From contig NZ_JMPS01000027.1 in assembly GCF_000735455.1 (NCBI RefSeq), positions 1 to 54,601 of the forward strand: DNA of 54,601 nt, written 5' to 3'. Of the stretch, positions 26,184-32,832 are shown piece by piece (the stretch's first letter is position 1; each line of letters opens with the position of its first letter). The notes under the pieces are model-generated. The model had not been told where the DNA came from and made no database searches. It was given only the letters and a program-made list of their open reading frames with translations. The position numbers were made by a program, and so were the translations under genes. The stretch comes from Yokenella regensburgei ATCC 49455 (GTDB lineage Bacteria > Pseudomonadota > Gammaproteobacteria > Enterobacterales > Enterobacteriaceae).

Positions 26184-26353
26184 CGAAACCCTGCCAGAAA
26201 TGGTGGGTTTTTCGCATACTGACTGCTATGTAATCAATGAGCATACTCAGAGCGTCTTTGTTCGTTCGTTTTCAGTGGAAAAAGCGTTAACTATCAGTTA
26301 TGGGTTTCGAACGATACAAAGGCCGAGGCCCTACCAGAAATGGTGGGGTTTCG
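26184..26353 (+). terminator. Pair of repeated CCAGAAATGGTGGG hairpins (possible late leader terminators)
   Basis: Two similar stem-loops with GAAA tetraloops share the core CCAGAAATGGTGGG. The first (26186-26212) ends GGGTTTTT, terminator-like on the plus strand. The second (26329-26348) has an 8-bp stem with one G-U pair. They lie at the start of the plus-strand interval between the KAP gene and the tRNA cluster, where a Q-dependent late promoter and tR'-type terminators would be expected. A weak promoter (TTGGAA, 16 bp, TATTAA) lies near 26070-26100. A short plus-strand frame here is not supported as a gene. Confidence 0.5.
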
Positions 26354-26371
26354 TCTTTTCAGAAGGTCCGG

Positions 26372-26572
26372 TTACAGCCCGCGAACTCCTGAGCACCAGA
26401 GGCCAACGACAGCGAGGCAGGCCGCAATAGCAATCACAGCAACCATGTTACGCATTTTGTCTTTTCTACGAGATCTTTCGAATGGTGTTCGGGAACCACA
26501 GTAACAGCAGTCCGTCGTATCCGGGCAAGTCAGCTTTCCGCAGTCTGGGCACGGTCTCAGTATTGATGGCAT
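26372..26572 (-). CDS. Small zinc-ribbon membrane protein
   Basis: 66 residues. An N-terminal zinc ribbon (CPDCGKLTCPDTTDCCYCG) and basic stretch (RSRRKDK) are followed by one membrane helix (MVAVIAIAACLAVVGLWCSGV). It begins 15 bases after the stop of the 26588 gene, so the two probably form a leftward pair. The cytoplasmic ribbon plus helix is a common build of small accessory phage proteins. Function unknown. Confidence 0.7.
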   Translation of the reverse strand: MPSILRPCPDCGKLTCPDTTDCCYCGSRTPFERSRRKDKMRNMVAVIAIAACLAVVGLWCSGVRGL

Positions 26573-26587
26573 CTAATGATCTCAGGG

Positions 26588-27100
26588 TTAACTCAATTTA
26601 AAGTCGTAAACGGTTGTTCGCATCACCTCGTGGCTGGGTATCTTATGCATAACAAACTCCGCAGAACAGGACGGACAATACGCGTTTATATAGGAATGGT
26701 TAAAAATCTTGGCGATTTTTGTAGATGGCTGGAGTATCGATATTTTTTCGTTCTGGTAGCAGTGTGCGCAAATATAGTGAGGCTCATTACTTCCATTGAG
26801 CGCATCTTTAAAGCGATACACGGTAGATCCCGCTTCGGTTTTGTGAATCGAGTAGTGATTAGCGTTTTGAAAAAAATCTTCCTTTTTGGATTTTTCTTCA
26901 GAGAGCTGCATTACCAGTTCTTTCTCTGCATGATAAAGGCTCGCGAGCTCTACATTCAGCATTTGAAGATCAGTGATTTTTTGGCGTAAATCACTCACCG
27001 CATCACTGACCAAAGCAGCATCGCGACCATCCTGGATGATTTTTAGCAGATCGTAAGCCTGTTTTGCCGCAGATAATGCAGCTGTTGTTTCAGCAAACAT
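26588..27100 (-). CDS. Coiled-coil plus zinc-ribbon protein of unknown function
   Basis: 170 residues. The N-terminal 80 or so residues form a helical coiled coil (LRQKITDLQMLNVELASLYHAEKELVMQLSEEKSKKE). The C-terminal half has paired cysteines (YICAHCYQ, YCPSCSAEF) that would bind zinc. It is transcribed leftward, against the late genes, just before the tRNA cluster. Expression in the lysogen is likely. Candidate roles are exclusion or regulation; none is proven. Confidence 0.78.
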   Translation of the reverse strand: MFAETTAALSAAKQAYDLLKIIQDGRDAALVSDAVSDLRQKITDLQMLNVELASLYHAEKELVMQLSEEKSKKEDFFQNANHYSIHKTEAGSTVYRFKDALNGSNEPHYICAHCYQNEKISILQPSTKIAKIFNHSYINAYCPSCSAEFVMHKIPSHEVMRTTVYDFKLS

Positions 27101-27226
27101 AAAGATATTCTCTTATTCTGAGTCGGTTATTTTTGGCGATTTAACGATATCAGATGCGGGAGTGGGGGAGCTACAGAAACCCTCTGGTTTGCATGGATAG
27201 TTTCACTTATGTATTATTGCGCGCCT

Positions 27227-27303
27227 GGCCCTTTAGCTCAGTTGGTTAGAGCGTGCGACTCATAATCGCCCGGTCGCTGGTTCAAGTCCAGCAAGGGCCA
27301 CCA
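27227..27303 (+). tRNA. tRNA-Ile2(CAU), ileX-like
   Basis: 77-nt cloverleaf with acceptor GGCCCTT/AAGGGCC, anticodon loop CTCATAA and encoded CCA. The anticodon arm GCGACTCATAATCGC and T-arm match E. coli ileX, whose C34 is changed to lysidine so that it reads AUA rather than AUG. Annotation as tRNA-Met is therefore a likely error. Confidence 0.93.
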
Positions 27304-27304
27304 A

Positions 27305-27377
27305 CCGCCACTAGCTCATCGGGAAGAGCGGCAACATGATGTTGTAGTACGAGGTTCGAGGCCCCGGTGGCGGACCA
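27305..27377 (+). tRNA. tRNA-like element with non-canonical anticodon arm
   Basis: 73 nt with a perfect acceptor stem (CCGCCAC/GTGGCGG), a normal D-stem (GCTC/GAGC), a T-loop TTCGAGG and encoded CCA. The T-stem has one A-C mismatch. The anticodon arm is abnormal: stem GCAAC/GTTGT closes only a 5-base loop ATGAT. If the last pair opens, the 7-base loop CATGATG lacks the universal U33 and would show UGA. It is either a pseudo-tRNA or a tRNA mimic. Confidence 0.7.
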
Positions 27378-27378
27378 A

Positions 27379-27455
<77 letters not shown>

Positions 27456-27458
27456 AAA

Positions 27459-27533
<75 letters not shown>

Positions 27534-27630
27534 GATGCCCACAACACCACTTAACACTGAATTAAGTTTTTCTAAACCCATTTAAATCTCACATGCTTAT
27601 ACTCATTCAAATGATGAATGAGAGGTATCT

Positions 27631-27819
27631 ATGAGAGAAGGGTATTACTGGATTCAGTACAACGGTGGAAGGGAGATCGCTTACTACGTCCCGGAGGTTA
27701 TCCATGATTTGGATTCCGGTAAAACTATCATCGGTGCCTGGTACGTCACGCGAGGTGATGATCTCTGCAACAATGGTGAGGTTGAGGTGATAAGCGGGCC
27801 CCTACAAGAGCCACTGTAA
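27631..27819 (+). CDS. Small hypothetical protein
   Basis: 62 residues (MREGYYWIQYNGGREIAYYV...) with AGAGGTATCT before the ATG. The tyrosine-rich beta pattern (WIQYNGGREIAYY, IIGAWYV, EVEVISGP) suggests a compact all-beta fold. No known function. It lies after the tRNA cluster, on the late strand. Confidence 0.7.
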   Translation: MREGYYWIQYNGGREIAYYVPEVIHDLDSGKTIIGAWYVTRGDDLCNNGEVEVISGPLQEPL

Positions 27820-28053
27820 TAACTAATCCATAGTATTGACATTCTGCTGTAATGCCTTGGTTTCCTTTCCCTTGGTTTCGTCATTGCAGGCACGTATTAC
27901 CCATGGATATGATGGAGCTACGATGAGTCCTGCCTATGTGGCAGGTCGTTTTCGGGTGAATAACCTGACCGCAGTGAGAACATGGCCTTGAAAGCGATGT
28001 TATATTTATCTGAGGCGGTGTTTTGTTAATTGTCTGTTCTGGAATCTGAACCT

Positions 28054-28071
28054 ATCCCCGAAAGCGGGGAT
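28054..28071. terminator. Stem-loop after the 56-aa zinc-ribbon gene
   Basis: ATCCCCG and CGGGGAT form a 7-bp stem with an AAAG loop, 12 bases past the leftward stop. The 27820-28050 stretch before it shows only a small CCTGCC/GGCAGG hairpin near 27930 and no gene I can support. Confidence 0.4.
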
Positions 28072-28082
28072 GATTATTAATT

Positions 28083-28253
28083 TTAAGTGTTTGGCTTACT
28101 GTTGGACTGAAAAAGGGTACTGCAGGAAGGGCAGATAAGGTTTAACCCTTTTTGTACGCGTGAAAAACTATGCTCGGACAGATTTGAACACTTAGGGCAG
28201 GTGCATTTAACCAAGTAATTCTGGCGAGTTTTAACGGCTTTACGAACTGACAT
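28083..28253 (-). CDS. Small zinc-ribbon protein (56 aa) next to cold-shock gene
   Basis: Leftward ATG 28253, preceded by GGAG, to TAA at 28083. The protein has two CxxC pairs, CTCPKCSNLSEHSF and LICPSCSTLF, typical of a zinc ribbon, with a basic N-terminus (MSVRKAVKTRQNY). It lies 32 bases downstream of the leftward CspH-like gene and is probably cotranscribed. A second small CxxC protein sits behind the cold-shock gene at 31316, so the pairing recurs. Confidence 0.72.
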   Translation of the reverse strand: MSVRKAVKTRQNYLVKCTCPKCSNLSEHSFSRVQKGLNLICPSCSTLFQSNSKPNT

Positions 28254-28285
28254 TACGGACTCCTGATGATGTTAGCGTGCTGAAA

Positions 28286-28498
28286 CTAAGAGAGGTAGAC
28301 GTTAGCCGCGGTAGGACCTCTGAGACCATTGATGCGACAAAACTCTACTCGGATACCGGGGATTAGTGTTTTTGATTCATTGGGACTAACGGCTGAAACG
28401 TGGACCAGGACGTCCTTTCTGCCATCGGATGGGGTGATAAAACCTTTTCCGCTTTTCCTGTCAAACGATTTGACAATACCTGTCATTTTACGGGACAA
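28286..28498 (-). CDS. cspH: Cold-shock-like protein, CspF/CspH type
   Basis: 70 residues very close to E. coli Csp[21 protein letters not shown] and the tail [17 protein letters not shown]1 is degenerate (GKGFITP rather than GFGFITP), as in CspF/CspH, so RNA binding may be altered. The start is TTG with AAGGA upstream. It is divergent from the CspB/G-type gene at 28806, the same head-to-head layout as cspB-cspF in E. coli prophage Qin. Confidence 0.9.
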   Translation of the reverse strand: MSRKMTGIVKSFDRKSGKGFITPSDGRKDVLVHVSAVSPNESKTLIPGIRVEFCRINGLRGPTAANVYLS

Positions 28499-28592
28499 AC
28501 AATTTCCTTCATGGTGATAACGGGGTCATACTATACGTATGAATGACAATAAAGCCAGATTTATTAATTTTTAGCGGCAGAGGCTGCCAGAC

Positions 28593-28625
28593 GGCTAAAA
28601 TAATTGTTGCTTAATTATTTTAGCC
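28593..28625. repeat. 13-bp perfect inverted repeat between divergent csp genes
   Basis: GGCTAAAATAATT and AATTATTTTAGCC pair perfectly around a 7-base loop. A smaller GGCAG/CTGCC stem lies just to the left. The location between two divergent start regions suggests an operator or RNA structure rather than a gene end. Confidence 0.65.
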
Positions 28626-28643
28626 ATGCGTTAATAGCTTCCT

Positions 28644-28805
28644 CGGTTTGAAAAGCAGACCACATACAAAGTAGTTTACTAAAGCAGTCCTCATCACCAG
28701 GCGTTATTTCGAATATTCCTCCTTTTGAGCCTCTCCATTAAGTACTAAGTATTTTCTGTAACGCAGACCATATTGCCATTGCGGCTCAAATTAAGGAATT
28801 ATGAT
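28644..28805 (+). promoter_or_regulatory. cspA-type cold-shock leader with cold box
   Basis: The leader begins with CGGTTTG...AGACCA (28644-28662), similar to the cold-box start of the E. coli cspA leader. It ends with CCATATTGCC and a following GGC, the conserved downstream element. The 162-base untranslated leader would act as the cspA-type thermosensor. Confidence 0.75.
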
Positions 28806-29021
28806 ATGTCTAATAAAATGACTGGTTTAGTAAAATGGTTTAACGCTGATAAAGGCTTTGGTTTTATCTCCCCAACAGATGGCAGCAAAGATGTATTTGT
28901 GCACTTTTCTGCTATTCAGAGCGATAACTTCCGGACCCTGTTTGAAGGCCAGAAAGTCCAGTTCTCTATTGAGAGCGGTCCTAAAGGCCCGGCAGCGGGA
29001 AACGTTGTTGTAGCTGAGTAA
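28806..29021 (+). CDS. cspB: Cold-shock protein, CspB/CspG type
   Basis: 71 residues, with intact RNP1 (KGFGFIS) and RNP2 (VFVHFSAI). It closely matches E. coli CspB/CspG ([20 protein letters not shown]). Single-domain RNA chaperone. ATG 28806 has AAGGAATT upstream. It is likely cold-induced through its long leader. The exact csp number cannot be fixed. Confidence 0.93.
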   Translation: MSNKMTGLVKWFNADKGFGFISPTDGSKDVFVHFSAIQSDNFRTLFEGQKVQFSIESGPKGPAAGNVVVAE

Positions 29022-29371
29022 ATTATACTGACCTCTGTCCATTTGCGATAACGATGACGGTTTTCCTGAGTAGTCAGATTGACAGAAGTGAGTGATACGG
29101 ATTGCCAGTACTGGGTTACTTTACTGGGATGATGTTCAACACAGCAGGTCAGCATGTTTTCTCACATCCCCCCGGGGGAAAAGTATGTTGGCTGTTGTGG
29201 TAAGGTGCATGATTGCTGCACAAAGTAGTTCAGAGCAGAGGCTAATCCTGCCCGGAAAAATAAAGTGCGTAAGAGGTCAGGCGGCCTTAGAAAGTACCTA
29301 ACATCCAGTTATATAAAACCTGCTATTGGCGGGTTTTGTCGTTTCTGGGGAGGGTATTTTCGCAACCCTTT
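29022..29371. other. Non-coding interval with csp terminator
   Basis: About 350 bp without a supported gene. A short plus-strand frame at 29092-29301 has no domain or good ribosome-binding site. AAAACCTGC and GCGGGTTTT (29315-29337, one G-U pair) form a terminator-like stem at its end. Confidence 0.5.
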
Positions 29372-29587
29372 ATGTCTCAGTCCAACAGGAAAGATTTTCG
29401 TTGGCTAAATCTGTCTATGGAAAAGTCTAAGCATAGAAAAGGGATTAATCTCTGTACTGATATCGGACTTGATGAGAAACCGGAAGAAGGAATTATCATT
29501 AAGCTCGATAGAGTTGTCAGAGATGAGTTAAAACGAACTTCGTTAATTTCTACCATAAATAAAATTCTTCGTAAAAAGACCCTATAA
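29372..29587 (+). CDS. Small basic hypothetical protein
   Basis: 71 residues from ATG 29372 (MSQSNRKDFRWLNLSMEKSK), ending in a basic helix (INKILRKKTL). The stop codon lies inside the loop of a strong terminator, which supports a real short transcript. An in-frame ATG at 29336 would add 12 residues. No known domain. Confidence 0.5.
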   Translation: MSQSNRKDFRWLNLSMEKSKHRKGINLCTDIGLDEKPEEGIIIKLDRVVRDELKRTSLISTINKILRKKTL

Positions 29588-29600
29588 GGGTCTTTTTTTA
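29573..29600 (+). terminator. Intrinsic terminator before the lysis genes
   Basis: AGACCCT and AGGGTCT form a stem with an ATA loop, flanked by A4 before and T7 after. It overlaps the stop of the 29372 gene. Confidence 0.88.
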
Positions 29601-29640
29601 TGACCTTAACAACGCCATCCGAGCTTTCGGAGGTGAGGCT

Positions 29641-29910
29641 ATGACCAGAATGAGCACTATTTACAGCAGACTGTCATATGGAACGGGCACAGCCTTGACG
29701 GGGTGCGGAGTTTCAGCCAAGGCATATGCCGACACAACAAAAGAGGTATCGTGGATGTTGGCCGACAAAATAGCGGGGCTCAGCCTGAGTGACTGGGCGA
29801 TTATTGTCGGTATTGCCTGCACCGTCATTACCTGCGCCGTGAACTGGTATTACCGTCGCAAGGAGAGGGAGGACAGGCTGAATGGCAATGTCTACGGGAC
29901 AGAGAAGTAA
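29641..29910 (+). CDS. S: Phage 21-like pinholin
   Basis: 89 residues. GGAGGTGAGGCT precedes the ATG. A weakly hydrophobic first segment (YGTGTALTGCGVSAKAYA) resembles the signal-anchor-release segment of S21. A real membrane helix follows (WAIIVGIACTVITCAVNWYY) and then a charged tail. The start MTRM offers two Met codons separated by a basic residue, like the holin/antiholin dual start of S21 (MKSM). It is paired with a SAR endolysin, as expected for a pinholin. It overlaps the endolysin start by 29 bases. Confidence 0.85.
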   Translation: MTRMSTIYSRLSYGTGTALTGCGVSAKAYADTTKEVSWMLADKIAGLSLSDWAIIVGIACTVITCAVNWYYRRKEREDRLNGNVYGTEK

Positions 29911-30421
29911 GCTCAGCGCAGCAGTGATTGGCCTGATTCTTGCGGGTGCATCCGCTCCGATTATTCTCGATCAGTTTCTGGATGAGAAAGAAGGTAACAG
30001 CCTTACGGCTTATCGAGATGGAGCTGGGATCTGGACCATTTGCCGAGGTGCCACACTGGTGGACGGAAAACCGGTGATTCAGGGCATGAAGCTGACGCAG
30101 GTCAAATGCGACCAAGTGAATGCCATTGAGCGCGACAAAGCGCTGGTGTGGGTGGACCGCAATATCAAAGTACCACTGACTGAACCACAGAAAGCGGGAA
30201 TTGCGTCATTTTGCCCCTATAACATCGGCCCGGGTAAATGCTTTCCCTCGACGTTCTACCAGCGCATGAATGCCGGTGACACGAAGGGAGCGTGCGAGGC
30301 AATTCGCTGGTGGATAAAAGACGGTGGGAAAGATTGCCGCATTCGTTCCAATAACTGTTACGGGCAAGTGTCACGGCGTGCTCAGGAAAGCGCACTGACG
30401 TGCTGGGGGATAGACCAGTGA
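29882..30421 (+). CDS. R: SAR endolysin (glycoside hydrolase 24, R21 type)
   Basis: 179 residues, near-identical in pattern to phage 21 lysozyme. The N-terminal signal-anchor-release segment is LSAAVIGLILAGASAPIIL. The catalytic Glu-Asp-Thr triad lies in EKEGNSLTAYRDGAGIWTI, and the following Cys (TICRG) marks the R21-type disulfide-regulated class. The enzyme cuts murein after release from the membrane when the pinholin depolarises it. Confidence 0.95.
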   Translation: MAMSTGQRSKLSAAVIGLILAGASAPIILDQFLDEKEGNSLTAYRDGAGIWTICRGATLVDGKPVIQGMKLTQVKCDQVNAIERDKALVWVDRNIKVPLTEPQKAGIASFCPYNIGPGKCFPSTFYQRMNAGDTKGACEAIRWWIKDGGKDCRIRSNNCYGQVSRRAQESALTCWGIDQ

Positions 30422-30945
30422 CCGGCACAACAAAAACTATTTTAATCGTCGTGATATTCGGTGTTATCGCCATATTGTGCGTACTGCTGGCTCTCAGCCG
30501 CGCCGACCTTGCTATTTCTGAAAGCGATAATCAAATCCTGCGAAGTGATAACGCTCTACAAGGAGAGGTTATCGCCACTCAGGCATTCAACTTTAACCTG
30601 TTTAATCAGGTATCCGAGCACACCAGACAGCTTAATTCGCTCATTGATGCTGGTACTGACAGGACTGTGATTGAATACCGGGAGATTCTTCGTCGTGAAA
30701 AAACATGTGATTTGCTTGTTCCTGCTGATGTCGCTGGTGGGCTGCTCAACTACGCGTACCGTTTACGTGCCAGCGCAATGCACCCCGATACCAACAGACC
30801 TGACGAAACCGATGATCGTTCCATTCCCGCCACAGGGCTGACGTACTGCCAGGCTGTTCTCTGGATAAAGCCGTTGCTGGGGGAGTTAGAGAAAGGGAAT
30901 AATCAATTGGCGGGAATCCGCAAGATTGAACAGAGAAAGAAATAA
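30418..30945 (+). CDS. Rz: Rz-like inner-membrane spanin (DUF2570)
   Basis: About 175 residues from GTG 30418, which overlaps the endolysin stop. One N-terminal membrane helix (ILIVVIFGVIAILCVLLAL) is followed by a periplasmic coiled coil (SESDNQILRSDNALQGEV...) and a C-terminal part. With the embedded Rz1 it fuses inner and outer membranes in the last lysis step. Confidence 0.88.
   Translation: MTGTTKTILIVVIFGVIAILCVLLALSRADLAISESDNQILRSDNALQGEVIATQAFNFNLFNQVSEHTRQLNSLIDAGTDRTVIEYREILRREKTCDLLVPADVAGGLLNYAYRLRASAMHPDTNRPDETDDRSIPATGLTYCQAVLWIKPLLGELEKGNNQLAGIRKIEQRKK
30695..30841 (+). CDS. Rz1: Rz1-like outer-membrane lipoprotein spanin, nested in Rz
   Basis: 48 residues in the +1 frame inside Rz, starting GTG at 30695. 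It has a lipoprotein signal with lipobox LVGC (Cys 17) and a short proline-rich tail (YVPAQCTPIPTDLTKPM, then PFPPQG). Length, nesting and composition are classical for Rz1. No other frame here encodes a lipobox. Confidence 0.85.
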   Translation: MKKHVICLFLLMSLVGCSTTRTVYVPAQCTPIPTDLTKPMIVPFPPQG

Positions 30946-31180
30946 ATAGTCTGTCTGTAAACTATTTTTAGGCACTAAGATGACTCATCCTTGAGACAAA
31001 ATACCCAGTATTTCTCAGGGGTTAAAGCGATTAAAGGTCATGTGCAGCATTGCATGGAAAACAAAAATTGCTCACTACTATTTTTAAAGTTTTCAATGTC
31101 AAAATGTAACCTAAAAATAAACTCGACTGAGGTGTAGTTAATGCTTGCTTAGTATGGTTAATCATGCGTTAATGAGTTGT
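30946..31180. other. Non-coding interval with long imperfect hairpin
   Basis: No gene is seen. CCTTGAGA...TCTCAGGGG, with nested AAATAC/GTATTT near 30990-31020, forms a long imperfect stem. It may end the lysis transcript, although no T-run follows. Confidence 0.4.
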
Positions 31181-31315
31181 CGGTTTGGCACTGAATTTAT
31201 CCTAAGCAATTCTCATCTCTTGTATCTTTTGATCTCCTCTTGGGTATTCTCTTTAATCTGATAAGTTTTTGTTTCAGACCATTTTGCCTATACGGCTAGT
31301 TTAAAAGGTATTCTA
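31181..31315 (+). promoter_or_regulatory. Second cspA-type cold-shock leader
   Basis: CGGTTTG (31181-31187), preceded by ATGCGTTAAT, aligns with the start of the 28644 leader. CAGACCATTTTGCC and a following CGGC match its 3' element. The two leaders thus share a common origin. Confidence 0.7.
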
Positions 31316-31528
31316 ATGACTGTAAAAAATACAGGGCAGGTTAAATGGTTTAACCATGCTAAAGGGTTTGGGTTTATCACTCCCGCAGATGGCGGAAAGG
31401 ACGTTTTTGTGCATTTTAGTGCGATCCAAAACGATGAGTTTCGAACTCTTTATGAAACGCAACAAGTTGAGTTTATCGTTCAGGAAGGCCCTAAAGGACC
31501 TTCAGCTGTAAGCGTTGTTGTACTCTAA
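31316..31528 (+). CDS. Cold-shock protein, CspA family
   Basis: 70 residues with intact RNP1 (KGFGFIT) and RNP2 (VFVHFSAI). It differs more from E. coli paralogues than the 28806 protein ([20 protein letters not shown]). AAAAGGTATTCTA precedes the ATG. The downstream CxxC gene overlaps or is coupled to its end. Confidence 0.92.
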   Translation: MTVKNTGQVKWFNHAKGFGFITPADGGKDVFVHFSAIQNDEFRTLYETQQVEFIVQEGPKGPSAVSVVVL

Positions 31529-31727
31529 GGACATTATTATTACATCACATATTCATTTCCGTTGCCCTTGCTGTCATGGTTCGCAGTACAGAACCTCGCA
31601 CTTTGATATTTCTGATAGCAATCCATTCGGAGCCAAGTGCATTTTTTGTAAATCCTCAATGATCTCATTTGATAATGCTGCTTTGTACATTAAATCAGGA
31701 CAACTTCCTGTCGATTTTCGCAAGTAG
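31515..31727 (+). CDS. Small zinc-ribbon protein coupled to cold-shock gene; start codon uncertain
   Basis: The frame encodes two cysteine pairs, [17 protein letters not shown] and [10 protein letters not shown], typical of a zinc ribbon. There is no ATG before this domain. The TTG codons at 31515 and 31518 lie inside the csp gene without a ribosome-binding site. A good site, TAAGGA (31526-31531), instead points to ATT at 31536 or 31539. An AUU start, as in infC, or coupled re-initiation is possible. The gene is analogous to the CxxC gene behind the CspH-like gene. Confidence 0.65.
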   Translation: MLYSKDIIITSHIHFRCPCCHGSQYRTSHFDISDSNPFGAKCIFCKSSMISFDNAALYIKSGQLPVDFRK

Positions 31728-31805
31728 CATGTTTTTATAGATAATTATTGTTGATATTCATTATGGTGCTTCCGGACATCAGCAACTTGCAGACCAGGAA
31801 CACAA

Positions 31806-32033
31806 ATGAAAAAGGTTATTGTTTTTTTTAACGCAGAACCTAGCGTAGTGGTTTCCGTTGCGATGGATGCAACCACAATTTCCAGGACATATCCTGGCGG
31901 TGAGACTACGAGTCTCCAAATCATGTCTGCAGGATTCCCGTCGCTGACAGGTGATCATCGAATTATATATGTAGCGACTGACCGAGAGCTCTCGGCAGAA
32001 AATATAGAAGAAGCAGCAAAGAAACACTATTGA
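31806..32033 (+). CDS. Small hypothetical protein
   Basis: 75 residues (MKKVIVFFNAEPSVVVSVAM...), AGGAACACAA before the ATG. Alternating beta/alpha pattern, no known domain. It is followed by a strong terminator that closes the accessory region before cos. Confidence 0.68.
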   Translation: MKKVIVFFNAEPSVVVSVAMDATTISRTYPGGETTSLQIMSAGFPSLTGDHRIIYVATDRELSAENIEEAAKKHY

Positions 32034-32063
32034 GTCAGTAGCTTTGATTTGCTAAGACCTGAG

Positions 32064-32087
32064 CCCCGCTATGCGGGGTTTTTTTTT
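32064..32087 (+). terminator. Intrinsic terminator before cos
   Basis: CCCCGC and GCGGGG pair with a TAT loop, followed by nine T. Confidence 0.93.
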
Positions 32088-32210
32088 ACTATTTGTACAT
32101 GTTTTCTCAGGAGAAGCTTTCTTACGCGGTCTGGAGTCATCTGATAGTGATAAATGGAGATCTAAGATTGATAACCATTATCAAAAGGTACTCCCTGAGG
32201 GGGACCCTGC

Positions 32211-32234
32211 CACGGGGCGGCGGGCTCGCGGGGA
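32211..32234 (+). other. cosN packaging site, lambda-like
   Basis: GGGCGGCGGGCT at 32215-32226, followed by CGCGGGG, matches lambda cosN (GGGCGGCGACCT then CGCGG) at 10 of 12 overhang positions. It lies just before the small terminase gene, as in lambda and N15. The interval 32235-32343, with AT-rich tracts, should hold cosB-type terminase and IHF sites. Confidence 0.85.
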
Positions 32235-32343
32235 ACGGCTAGTTTTTCGGATCCATGGTCATCATCATCATGTGGGTAGGTCTTTGTTTTTTATGAGGGC
32301 CATTTTTCAAAGATGTCGAATCGTTTAAAAAGTGTTCACCATC

Positions 32344-32832
32344 ATGGACCAGGAAATCGCCTCTCTCAAACTGAATATCAACCAGCTGGCGGCTATCACC
32401 GACGTACACCGACAGACGGTAGCCGCCAGGCTTAAAAATATCGAACCCGCAGCGGGCAGTAACAGCAAACTCAAACTCTACCTCATCACCGATATCCTGA
32501 CCGAGCTGATGATACCCACGGTTTCCGCCAACCTTGAAGATATGCCGCCGTCCGACAGGCTGGCGCACTGGAAGGCGGAGAATGAGCGGCTTAAGTTCGA
32601 ACAGGACACCGGCCAGCTTATACCTGCAGATGAGGTCGCAAGAGAATTTTCACTGATGGCGAAAGCCGTCGTCATGGTGCTTGAAACCCTTCCTGACATT
32701 CTTGAACGCGACTGCGCGCTGCCACCGGCGGCGGTGTCGCGCGTCCAGACCGTCATTGACGATTTACGTGACCAGATGGCGCAGAAAGTCCAGGACGCCG
32801 AACAAGAGGAGGCCGATACCGAGGAGGAGTGA
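32344..32832 (+). CDS. Small terminase subunit, Nu1-like (DUF1441)
   Basis: 162 residues from ATG 32344 (MDQEIASLKLNINQLAAITD). The N-terminal winged-helix DNA-binding part (INQLAAITDVHRQTVAARLKNI) matches DUF1441/Nu1. It is followed by a coiled dimerisation part and an acidic tail (QEEADTEEE) that would contact the large subunit. A GTG start at 32332 would add four residues. It recognises cosB and overlaps the large terminase start (TGATG). Confidence 0.9.
   Translation: MDQEIASLKLNINQLAAITDVHRQTVAARLKNIEPAAGSNSKLKLYLITDILTELMIPTVSANLEDMPPSDRLAHWKAENERLKFEQDTGQLIPADEVAREFSLMAKAVVMVLETLPDILERDCALPPAAVSRVQTVIDDLRDQMAQKVQDAEQEEADTEEE

Noticed and set aside
26155..26430. 91-residue plus-strand frame
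   Set aside because: It covers two repeated hairpins and overlaps the leftward zinc-ribbon gene; no domain.
27227..27303. tRNA-Met
   Set aside because: The CAU anticodon arm and T-arm match E. coli ileX, which decodes AUA after lysidine modification.
29092..29301. 69-residue plus-strand frame after the CspB-like gene
   Set aside because: No domain, and no good ribosome-binding site.
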